Source of the DNA: Chloroflexota bacterium
GTDB lineage: Bacteria; Chloroflexota; Ktedonobacteria; Ktedonobacterales; Ktedonobacteraceae
DNA: 7,922 nt
Direction: 5' to 3'
NCBI GenBank assembly: GCA_005881495.1
Contig: VBHI01000099.1
Location: forward strand, 1-7,922
Shown piece by piece: positions 1 through 5,810 of the stretch. The notes below the pieces were generated by a model. It made no database searches. It was not told the origin of the DNA and was given only the letters and a program-made list of their open reading frames with translations. The stretch's first letter is position 1, and each line of letters starts with the position of its first letter. A program made the translations under genes and the position numbers.

Positions 1-41
1 TCCTTCCTCTCCCTTCTTTCCTAAAAAACCTATACCTGTAA

Positions 42-142
42 GGCGGTCGACCCACCCCCTTGTGGTCGACCGGCGCCCCCGGCGAAAACGTCTACCGTGT
101 ATAGTAGGGATAGGTCGACCCTAGCGGTCGACCTATCCCCCT
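42..142 (+). repeat. Hairpin repeat element, copy A, with extra stem-arm copies
   Basis: A perfect 14-bp stem (GGGATAGGTCGACC at 107-120, its complement at 126-139) closes on the five-base loop CTAGC (121-125). It is preceded by the 20-base flank AACGTCTACCGTGTATAGTA (87-106), which matches the flank of the second copy at 3897-3916 in 17 of 20 positions. The octamer palindrome GGTCGACC occurs four times (45-52, 64-71, 113-120, 126-133). The first two sit upstream in blocks of the form GNGGTCGACC followed by a C-rich tail, like the right arm of the hairpin itself. No T-run follows the stem, so it is not a typical intrinsic terminator. It lies about 20-120 bp upstream of the promoter of the M16 gene. 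I see it as a dispersed structural repeat; any function is unknown. Confidence 0.75.
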
Positions 143-161
143 CTGGATCATTCCAATGTTG

Positions 162-170
162 TGGTATACT
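162..170 (+). promoter_or_regulatory. Extended -10 promoter for the M16 gene
   Basis: TGGTATACT (162-170) reads as a TGN extension joined to the -10 hexamer TATACT. No good -35 hexamer stands 16-18 bases upstream, which is common for extended -10 promoters. Transcription would start near 177 and give a leader of about 50 bases before the ATG at 227. This rests on sequence match only. Confidence 0.45.
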
Positions 171-226
171 GACGGTGTTTTCCAAATCACACCTGCACTG
201 CTGTTCAGAAAGGAACATCACGATAC

Positions 227-1504
227 ATGAATGATCAATTGAACCTGCCACCCAATTACTTCTATCATCAACTATCCAATGGCCTTGAAATGGTTGGCCA
301 GTACATGTCCAGCCTGAATTCAATCACCCTCGGCTTTCAGCTTGAAGCGGCGGTAATTCATGAACCGGAGGAGAAGCAGGGCCTCGCGCACCTGTTTGAA
401 TATATGCTTTTCCAGGGCACGAAACTGAAGGACGCGCGCGCCTTGAACGAGGCGTTCGAGTCCCTGGGAGTACGCAAGGGAGCCAGTACGGGCTGGGAGA
501 CATCGCGGTTGATGGCTCAGATGGTTAACACCAGGTTTGATGCCGCTCTGCCACTGGTGCAAGAAATATTGCTCACTCCGACCTTCCCCAGGGACGATTT
601 GGAGCAAATGCGCAGCGTGGTGCTACAGGAGATTCGCCGGCGCGACGATGAACCCATGAGCCGCATCTTTGACCTTGCACGCGCCAGCTTTTACCGTGGT
701 ACCGCGCTCGCTCGTCCATCCCTGGGCACAACGGAGAGCGTCCAGACGCTGCAAAGAAAGGACTTGCGAGACTTCTGGAAAGCACGCTATCAACCAAATA
801 ACGTCCTTTTCGCGATCGCGGGCAAGTTCGACTGGGATCACGTAGTTGAGCAGGTACAGCAGCTCTTCGGCGATTGGAGTGGACACGCTCCTCTCTCGTC
901 GGAGCAACATCCATCTCCTGCATCAAACATTGCCCTCGAGCATCAAGAAGGCAAACAGGAGCACCTGGGATTGATGTTCCCCTTCCCCCATTATACCGAT
1001 CCGGACTATTACGCGGCGCTGGTAATCAGCGAAATACTAGGCGGCGGTATGGCCTCGCGGCTCTTTGTCGAAGTCCGTGAGAAGCGCGGGCTAGTCTATA
1101 GCGTCTCGGCTGGTCTCTCGGGAAACAGGAACATTGGGGCTGTCCGAATCTACGCCGGCACAACGCCCGAGCAGGGGCACGAATGCCTGGAAGTTATCGT
1201 GAATGAGCTACACAAGCTAGAGCAAGAAGGTATCACTGCCGATGAACTGGCGCGGGCCAAAGTGCAGTTGAAGAGCGAGAACGTAATGCGAGGCGAGGGC
1301 TCCGGTTCACGTATGGGAGCATTGTCGCATTCCTGGTGGTATGAACGCAAACTGCGTACGATCCAGGAAGTGAAAGCTGCCATCGACGCTGTGACCGAGG
1401 AGCAGGCATTGACTGTTCTGCGCCGCTTCTCTCCATTCAATGCTCTGACGGTCGCCGCCATCGGCCCCCTCGATCAAGAAGCACTGGTAGGAAAAACATT
1501 GTAG
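227..1504 (+). CDS. M16 family peptidase homologue, zinc motif HLFEY (probably non-canonical or inactive)
   Basis: The 425-residue product has the single-chain two-domain layout of short M16 metallopeptidases (processing-peptidase/PqqF-like). The N-terminal domain carries QGLAHLFEYMLFQGT, where the family has HxxEH. His55 and Glu58 are present, but the second zinc-binding His is Tyr59 (codon TAT, one base from CAT). The distal Glu ligand is present as Glu135, 76 residues after position 59 as expected, within LQEIRRRDDEP. The C-terminal domain keeps the substrate-binding block ILGGGMASRLFVEVREKRGLVYSV (written here for location, residues about 270-293, with Arg287 and Tyr291). No signal peptide or membrane segment is seen, so it is probably cytoplasmic. 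The start at 227 is preceded by a weak AAAGGAA about 12 bases upstream. The gene appears monocistronic. M16 proteins lacking zinc ligands often act as the non-catalytic partner of an active subunit, but no partner gene is in the window. Family assignment is firm; activity is doubtful. Confidence 0.9.
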   Translation: MNDQLNLPPNYFYHQLSNGLEMVGQYMSSLNSITLGFQLEAAVIHEPEEKQGLAHLFEYMLFQGTKLKDARALNEAFESLGVRKGASTGWETSRLMAQMVNTRFDAALPLVQEILLTPTFPRDDLEQMRSVVLQEIRRRDDEPMSRIFDLARASFYRGTALARPSLGTTESVQTLQRKDLRDFWKARYQPNNVLFAIAGKFDWDHVVEQVQQLFGDWSGHAPLSSEQHPSPASNIALEHQEGKQEHLGLMFPFPHYTDPDYYAALVISEILGGGMASRLFVEVREKRGLVYSVSAGLSGNRNIGAVRIYAGTTPEQGHECLEVIVNELHKLEQEGITADELARAKVQLKSENVMRGEGSGSRMGALSHSWWYERKLRTIQEVKAAIDAVTEEQALTVLRRFSPFNALTVAAIGPLDQEALVGKTL

Positions 1505-1587
1505 GGGCGCAATGATGAACATTGACTGTTAAATTGAGTAAGCTGTAGGGGCCGATTTATCGTGCCCACCGCCGATTTATCGGCCCC
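1498..1587. repeat. GTAGGGG-type intergenic repeats at the 3' end of the M16 gene
   Basis: Two GTAGGGG-headed units follow each other. The first, from 1501, reads GTAGGGGCGCAATGA and supplies the TAG stop codon of the M16 gene (1502-1504). The second (1545-1587) reads GTAGGGGCCGATTTATCG and ends with CGATTTATCGGCCCC. Its outer arms GGGGCCGAT (1548-1556) and ATCGGCCCC (1579-1587) are perfectly complementary, and each inner CGATTTATCG is itself a small palindrome. A fragment, TTTATCGGCCCC, recurs at 1782-1793. These look like REP-type elements; no T-run marks a terminator. Confidence 0.7.
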
Positions 1588-1617
1588 AATACGCATCACC
1601 CTAAGCTGCCTCACCGT

Positions 1618-1726
1618 GTCCCCCTGAGCGCAGCATGACCGTGTTCTCTTGTCACCCTGAGCCGCAGCGAAGGGTCTGTCTGCATGGGCGTCGAGATGCT
1701 TCGCGGAGTTGACACTGAGCGGAGCG
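1618..1726. repeat. CCCTGAGC-type repeat cluster
   Basis: Three related fragments lie in a row: GTCCCCCTGAGCGCAGCATGAC (1618-1639, in part), a second beginning TGTCACCCTGAGCCGCAGCG and ending GAAGGGTCT (1650-1677), and GAGATGCTTCGCGGAG followed by TGACACTGAGCGGAGCG (1693-1726). The CCCTGAGC/AGCGAAGGGTCT/GAGATGCTTCGC vocabulary is that of a short intergenic repeat family seen in many bacterial genomes. No open reading frame with a plausible start crosses it. The rest of the 421-bp gap 1505-1925 holds only further repeat fragments and the leader of the transposase remnant. Confidence 0.6.
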
Positions 1727-1800
1727 AATGTGCGCAGCAGGACCGGGTTCCGCTTGCTCTCACCTCTTCTGGTCATCCCTGTTTATCGGCCCCCCAGGCA

Positions 1801-1844
1801 GGCGCAATGAATTGGGCACAACGTCCCACGAATTGCGCAACGAG
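1801..1844 (+). repeat. GCGCAATGA repeat and left copy of a 24-bp inverted repeat
   Basis: GGCGCAATGA (1801-1810) repeats the ten bases at 1506-1515. The 24 bases at 1821-1844, beginning ACGTCCCACGAATTGCGC and ending AACGAG, occur again in exact reverse complement at 3558-3581. GCGCAAT at 1803-1809 can also pair with ATTGCGC at 1832-1838 to form a local hairpin. The two 24-bp copies face each other across the transposase remnant and the phzF-like gene. Confidence 0.7.
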
Positions 1845-1925
1845 GTGAGAGCGGGTAGCTAAAAGGCGCAGAAATGTGCCTCCTTACAAGGGAAGAAAAC
1901 AAATTTCCTTGAACAAGGAGCACAC

Positions 1926-2465
1926 ATGGGCAGTATCGCTGATTTTCCGGTAACCATCCAAACCTCTCCCCAGTTAGTTCCTTCAACCCCGTCCTGGTTC
2001 GGTGAGGTGACCCTCATCGCTCATTATCTTCGGCGGATTGGCGTCCTTTCCGCCATTGAAGGACGCGTGCGCTTTGCGCGCCGTCGTTTCGGGCACTACG
2101 AGGTTGTTGACTTTGTCGCTGTGCTACTGGGTTACGCCATCAGCGGGGAATGCACACTCGAAGCGTTCTATGAGCGCTTGCAGCCTTTTGCTAACGCGTT
2201 CTTGCCGCTGTTCGGACGAATTCGCTTGCCTGCGCGCTCGACGCTCTCCCGCTTTCTTGCTGCTCTGGATCAAGCTCCTGTCGAGGCATTGCGCATGTTG
2301 TTTCTCGAAGACCTGGTGGCTCGATCTCTGGAGAAGGAGGAAAAAGCGGATGGGCTGTGGGACCGGCAGGGAACACACTATCTGGTATTCGATATTGATG
2401 GGACGCGACAAGCCGCGGGTAAGCGCCGAAGCTGTGCATTGGTCCTCCTCTTCGAGATATACTGA
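1926..2465 (+). pseudogene. Truncated DDE transposase (N-terminal part of an insertion sequence)
   Basis: The 179-residue reading frame starts at an ATG five bases after AAGGAG (1915-1920). It reads like the N-terminal part of a DDE transposase from IS elements abundant in Ktedonobacteria: a helical region with RRFGHYEVVDFVAVLLGYAI (about 54-72), then GECTLEAFYERLQPF (74-88), the LPARSTLSRFLAALD segment (101-115), and FDIDGTRQAA (155-164), whose Asp would be the first catalytic acid. Full-length relatives continue for some hundreds of residues with the remaining Asp and Glu. Here the similarity stops after RQAA and the frame ends 15 residues later in unrelated sequence. No reading frame in this window carries the missing half, so this looks like a deletion, not a frameshift. 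The remnant ends 51 bp before the phzF-like start. The exact IS family is from memory of the motif pattern and is uncertain. Confidence 0.7.
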
Positions 2466-2506
2466 GAGCCAGAAGAGCTATTCTTTCTGCATGCATGATT
2501 CAAGAT

Positions 2507-2512
2507 GAGGAG
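2507..2512 (+). promoter_or_regulatory. Ribosome binding site deciding the phzF-like start
   Basis: GAGGAG at 2507-2512 lies four bases before the ATG at 2517. An in-frame ATG at 2505 overlaps this site and has no Shine-Dalgarno of its own. PhzF proteins usually begin shortly before the strand read here as YFLVDVF, which also favours 2517. Confidence 0.6.
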
Positions 2513-2516
2513 ATCT

Positions 2517-3438
2517 ATGAAACAACTGCGCTATTTTCTCGTGGATGTGTTTACTAATCAACCGTTCGGCGGGAACCAACTGGCCGTCTTTCCCAATGCG
2601 AGCGGCCTAGCCCCGAAAACGATGCAGGCACTCGCTAAAGAACTGAATCTCTCGGAGAGTGCCTTCGTGTTCCCTGCTCAAGATGCTGCGCATGACTACT
2701 GGGTACGCTTCTTTACCCCTGCGGTCGAATTGCCCATGGCGGGTCATCCAACGGTCGGAACAGCCTTTGTGCTCGCTCATGAGCGCATGCTCCAGCTTGC
2801 TGAACCAGAGACGACGATTACCTTTGAGGAAGGCGTGGGAGTAGTTCCTGTCACACTTCAAGTGCGGGAAGGGCAGCTCCATTTGATCCAGATGCGTCAG
2901 CCGCTGCCCACTTTTGGGCCAGTGTTCGCAGATCGTGAAGCGGTTGCCCAGATGCTCTCCCAGACATCCAGCCGTGCTTGATGCGACCTTGCCACTGGAA
3001 GTGGTCTCGTGTGGCGTGCCCTTCCTCTTTGTCCCGATCAAAAGCTTGGAGGCCATGCGTGCCATTCGCTTTCGGCTGGATGTCTGGGAGCGTGTACTGC
3101 GCGATTTTGCCGCGCCACATGTCTTCGCCTTTACGCAAGAGGTAGCACTGCCCGATTCAACCGTGCATAGCCGCATGTTTGCTCCGGCGATGGGAATCGC
3201 CGAAGATCCCGCCACGGGTGCGGCAAGTGGTCCGTTGGGCTGTTATCTGGTACGCCACGGACTCGTGCCGCCTGCCGCCATGGGGAGCAGTCAGATGGTC
3301 AGTGAACAGGGCTTTGAGTTGGGACGTCCCAGTTTGGTGCAGGTGAAAATCGAGCAGGACGAGCGACACATCACGGGCGTCTCTGTTGGGGGGCAGTGCT
3401 ACTTGATGGGTGAAGGGTGTATTACCCTGGCTGAGTAA
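2517..3438 (+). pseudogene. PhzF-family isomerase gene interrupted by a frameshift
   Basis: PhzF-like proteins are diaminopimelate-epimerase-fold isomerases; the named member acts in phenazine synthesis, but most homologues have unknown substrates. The first frame (2517-2981) has the N-terminal half with GGNQLAVF (18-25), LNLSESAF with the catalytic-type Glu47, and FTPAVELPMAGHPTVGTA with His77. It runs off its homology near 2960 and stops at 2979-2981. The second frame carries the C-terminal half from about 2960 to the TGA-free end at 3438, including VVSCGVPFLFVP and GIAEDPATGAASG with Asp230. Dropping one base in the CTCCC at 2957-2961 joins the halves to read MLSRHPAVLDATLPLEV and gives 306 residues, the normal family length. 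All recognisable active-site residues are kept on both sides, so the lesion is recent, a sequencing error, or (less likely) a recoding site. The preceding gene is a transposase remnant. Confidence 0.85.
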
Positions 3439-3528
3439 AACACTTCTTTTGAGTACCCAAGATGGTATTTCCTCCTGTGAGAAAAGAAGAGGAAACTGAT
3501 CGCTCAGACGAGTTTCTCTTCAAGTCGG

Positions 3529-3556
3529 TAACGCGAACGTTCGAACGCTCGCGTTA
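3529..3556. repeat. 28-bp near-perfect palindrome
   Basis: TAACGCGA (3529-3536) and TCGCGTTA (3549-3556) flank the ten-base palindrome CGTTCGAACG (3538-3547), with one unpaired A (3537) opposite C (3548). The only break in symmetry is this single mismatch. It stands 90 bp after the phzF-like stop and directly abuts the 24-bp repeat at 3558. It could be a repeat terminus, a protein-binding site or a cruciform. There is no T-run after it. Confidence 0.65.
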
Positions 3557-3557
3557 T

Positions 3558-3592
3558 CTCGTTGCGCAATTCGTGGGACGTGCGGCCCCTAC
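3558..3592 (-). repeat. Right copy of the 24-bp inverted repeat with GTAGGGG head
   Basis: Positions 3558-3581 are the exact reverse complement of 1821-1844. Read on the minus strand the element begins GTAGGGGCCGC just outside it, so this copy keeps the GTAGGGG head of the repeat family while the left copy has a diverged head. Confidence 0.7.
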
Positions 3593-3609
3593 ATTGCATT
3601 TGATCGCTC

Positions 3610-3729
3610 ACCCGATTATTTTATTAAGACAAGGTTCAAAAAGAGCCAATCCTACTTGACAATGTTTACGTAGGACGAGCACAAAAGTGTCAAGTGCATT
3701 TGAACCATGCCTAATGACCATAATCGGGT
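3610..3729. repeat. 120-bp element bounded by 31-bp imperfect inverted repeats
   Basis: The left arm (3610-3640) starts ACCCGATTAT and ends GGTTCAAA. The right arm (3699-3729) is its reverse complement with 24 of 31 positions matching, the outer ten and inner eight being perfect. Inside are further inverted pairs: ACTTGACA (3654-3661) with TGTCAAGT (3688-3695), and TCCTAC (3650-3655) with GTAGGA (3670-3675). No coding sequence is inside and no clear target-site duplication is seen. It resembles a small non-autonomous transposable element (MITE-like) or a structured RNA region. Confidence 0.55.
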
Positions 3730-3896
3730 CCCTACTAGCATTAGAAATCGCTACCCTCCTTTTCCACTATTCATAAAGCAAAAAAGAACAAAACAGAAAA
3801 GGGCCATCTCCCCCTTACAGAACTCTGTTAACGAATGACACAAATGATTGAATCATGCACAACCCTCATCCTCTGCAGAGCGACTTCACAGGAGCG

Positions 3897-3984
3897 AACG
3901 TATAACGTATATAGTAGGGGTGACCCTTGCGGTCACCCTGGTCTCACGGTCGCCCCAATCTCACGGTCGCCCTGTCCCGGGACA
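3897..3984 (+). repeat. Hairpin repeat element, copy B, with 17-bp tandem arm units
   Basis: The flank AACGTATAACGTATATAGTA (3897-3916) is followed by an 8-bp perfect stem, GGGTGACC (3918-3925) with GGTCACCC (3931-3938), closing on loop CTTGC (3926-3930). The right arm is then repeated with an exact 17-bp period: units at 3925-3941, 3942-3958 and 3959-3975, the last two sharing TCTCACGGTCGCCC. The block ends in the perfect palindrome TGTCCCGGGACA (3973-3984). Flank and loop match copy A at 87-142, whereas the stem sequence differs. Confidence 0.75.
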
Positions 3985-4278
3985 CACCGTACTCAAAAAA
4001 TTATGGAGCGATTTGCGCGGTAATTCCCGAAAATACCGAGCATGGCTTCCGCCCCACAAAGCAATTGTTTACTCCGGTGTAACACTTGAAACACTTGTTG
4101 TCACAGAAAAGGCATCACCCACTGCGTCAACCATTGGTGGGTACGGTGATCGCGCACACGAATAATGGCCTGGTGGCAATAGATGCGAACGGCGGTCGTG
4201 CTTATTTCTCCTCACTCCTTCGATTTTCTTGTATTGTAGCGCAGGCGTGTTAAAAGGATGTGAAGAGTCAGCATGATC
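3985..4278. other. Non-coding stretch upstream of glutamine synthetase
   Basis: No gene is supported here. Visible structure is slight: the octamer AACACTTG twice nine bases apart (4081-4088, 4090-4097), and a weak hairpin of ACCCAC (4117-4122) with GTGGGT (4137-4142). Together with the repeats to its left it makes up the 3439-4304 gap between the phzF-like gene and the glnA promoter region. Short reading frames in the gap run through repeats and lack Shine-Dalgarno sequences. Confidence 0.5.
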
Positions 4279-4287
4279 TGCTATAAT
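4279..4287 (+). promoter_or_regulatory. Promoter of the glutamine synthetase gene (extended -10)
   Basis: TGCTATAAT (4279-4287) combines a TGN extension with a consensus TATAAT -10 hexamer. There is no convincing -35 at the usual distance. Transcription would begin near 4294, leaving about 74 bases before the ATG at 4368. The first upstream in-frame ATG (4305) would be only some 11 bases from the transcript end. Confidence 0.6.
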
Positions 4288-4367
4288 AGTTTTCACCCAC
4301 TCAAATGGGAGGCGCTACAAGACTTGAAAGCAACATAATTAACCACAAAAAAGCGAGGTTGGGTAGT

Positions 4368-5768
4368 ATGTCAGAGCAGCAGAAACAAACCGAACGTAAC
4401 CAGGTCCTGGCCACCATAGAAGCCGAGCGCGTGCGTTTCATCAACCTGGAATTTACTGATGTCGTGGGTATGGCAAAGTGTGTCACAATCCCTGTAGAGC
4501 AGTTCTCCGACTGCATTACGCATGGCAAGTGGTTTGATGGCTCCGCACTCGAGGGATTTGCCCGCGTCGCCGAAAGTGATATGTATCTCTTTCCTGACCT
4601 TGCGACATTTACCATTGTGCCTGGATCGGCGCGTCCGCAGATGGCAACTGGAACAAGTACCTTCACCGACCAGGTCAATGAGGATGACGTCGTCGCCCGT
4701 GTTATCTGCGATGTGCGTACTCCCGATGGCGAGCGCTTTGATGGCGATCCGCGTGCAACCCTCTTGAATGCTCTGCAACTGGCGGAATCCATGGGATATA
4801 CCTTTCTCGTGGCCCCTGAACTGGAATTTTTCCTGCTGCAAATGGACAATACGACGCCAACCCCACTACCACATGACCGTGGAGGATACTTTGATCTCTC
4901 GACCGACCTGGCCGCTACCGTGCGGCGTCATATGGTGCAAACGCTGCAGCAAATGCATATCACTATCGAGTCGAGCCATCACGAAGTAGCTGCCGGACAG
5001 CACGAGCTTGATTTTGAAACCGCCGGCGCACTCTCCATTGCCGATGGGTTGGTGACGGCAAAGTATGTTCTGAAGTCGATCGCCGCCCAGCATGGCCTCT
5101 ATGCCACGTTCATGCCAAAGCCGTTTTATGGCGTCAATGGTTCTGGTATGCACACGCATCAACAGCTCATCGTAACTGCCACAGACCAGAACGCCTTTGT
5201 TGATGAGCGAGGTGAGTACGGGTTGTCAGACGTTGGACGCTATTTTATCGCGGGACAACTGGCTCACGCCCGCGCCATGTGCGCTATCCTCGCGCCGCTG
5301 ATAAATTCATATAAACGACTGGTCCATGGCTTTGAGGCTCCCGTCTTTGTCAATTGGGGGCGGGTGAACCGCGAAGCCCTTATTCGCGTGCCGCGGCCCA
5401 GCTCCAATCGTCGGATGTCCGCGCGCATCGAATTGCGCTGCTGCGATCCCAGTTGCAATCCATATCTTGCCCTGGCCGTTATGCTACGCACAGGACTGGA
5501 TGGCATTCAACGCAAGCTGACTCTGCCGGCAGCCATGGATGAGAGTCTCTTCCTGCGCGATGAAAGCGAACGTCTACAGCGGCACACTCGCCTGCTCCCG
5601 GTCACGCTCGGCGAGGCGTTGGAAGGATTACGTGAAGATTCCCTCGTACGCGAGACGCTTGGCGATTCGATCTACGAGGGGTTTCTTGAGGCAAAGTCGA
5701 TCGAATGGAGTGACTACCGCACGCATGTCCATGCCTGGGAACTTGAACGCTATCTCCCCGTATTTTAA
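4368..5768 (+). CDS. glnA: Glutamine synthetase, type I
   Basis: The enzyme makes glutamine from glutamate, ammonia and ATP in the cytoplasm, normally as a dodecamer. From the ATG at 4368 the product is 466 residues, close to the 469 of the E. coli enzyme. GCGAGG (4353-4358) precedes this start at nine bases, whereas the in-frame ATG at 4305 has no ribosome site and would add 21 unlike residues. Signature blocks in order: FDGSALEGF (57-65), PELEFFL with metal-binding Glu151 and Glu153, SHHEVAAGQHELDF with Glu206 and Glu213, NGSGMHTHQ with His262, YKRLVHGFEAPV with Arg317 and Glu323, and ARIELRCCDPSCNPYLA with Glu355 and Arg357. All catalytic residues seem intact. Where E. coli has the adenylylated Tyr397 (MDKNLYDLP), this protein has MDESLFLRD with Phe395, so GlnE-type control is not expected. 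Minor departures are HGFEAP for PGYEAP and NREA for NRSA. Some paralogues of this fold ligate other amines, so a specialised role cannot be fully excluded. It has its own promoter and is convergent with the pterin operon. Confidence 0.92.
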   Translation: MSEQQKQTERNQVLATIEAERVRFINLEFTDVVGMAKCVTIPVEQFSDCITHGKWFDGSALEGFARVAESDMYLFPDLATFTIVPGSARPQMATGTSTFTDQVNEDDVVARVICDVRTPDGERFDGDPRATLLNALQLAESMGYTFLVAPELEFFLLQMDNTTPTPLPHDRGGYFDLSTDLAATVRRHMVQTLQQMHITIESSHHEVAAGQHELDFETAGALSIADGLVTAKYVLKSIAAQHGLYATFMPKPFYGVNGSGMHTHQQLIVTATDQNAFVDERGEYGLSDVGRYFIAGQLAHARAMCAILAPLINSYKRLVHGFEAPVFVNWGRVNREALIRVPRPSSNRRMSARIELRCCDPSCNPYLALAVMLRTGLDGIQRKLTLPAAMDESLFLRDESERLQRHTRLLPVTLGEALEGLREDSLVRETLGDSIYEGFLEAKSIEWSDYRTHVHAWELERYLPVF

Positions 5769-5810
5769 TTTGCTTATTATCTGCCTACTACCTGCTCACG
5801 CTGCTTAACG

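Noticed and set aside
42..142. CRISPR-like array of GGTCGACC repeats
   Set aside because: The repeated unit is 8 bases, spacings are irregular and the copies are explained as stem arms of a hairpin element.
1548..1587. Hairpin after the M16 gene as an intrinsic terminator
   Set aside because: The arms are only 9 bp around a long loop and are followed by AATACGC, not a T-run; the repeat nature explains the symmetry.
1474..1776. 100-residue minus-strand reading frame in the repeat mosaic
   Set aside because: It consists of translated CCCTGAGC and GTAGGGG repeats and overlaps the end of the M16 gene.
3462..3659. 65-residue plus-strand reading frame after the phzF-like gene
   Set aside because: It runs through the palindrome, the 24-bp repeat and the inverted-repeat element, has no ribosome site and resembles no family I know.
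2492..3859. TGCATGATTCAA at 2492-2503 repeated inverted at 3848-3859
   Set aside because: A 12-base match is expected by chance in a window of this size.
3848..4165. 105-residue plus-strand reading frame across hairpin copy B
   Set aside because: It is made of repeat units and intergenic sequence, with no Shine-Dalgarno and no recognisable domain.
4069..4296. 75-residue minus-strand reading frame upstream of glnA
   Set aside because: It overlaps the glnA promoter, lacks a ribosome site and has no family features.
4305..4367. Upstream start adding 21 residues to glutamine synthetase
   Set aside because: There is no ribosome site, it is only about 11 bases from the inferred transcript start, and family length favours 4368.
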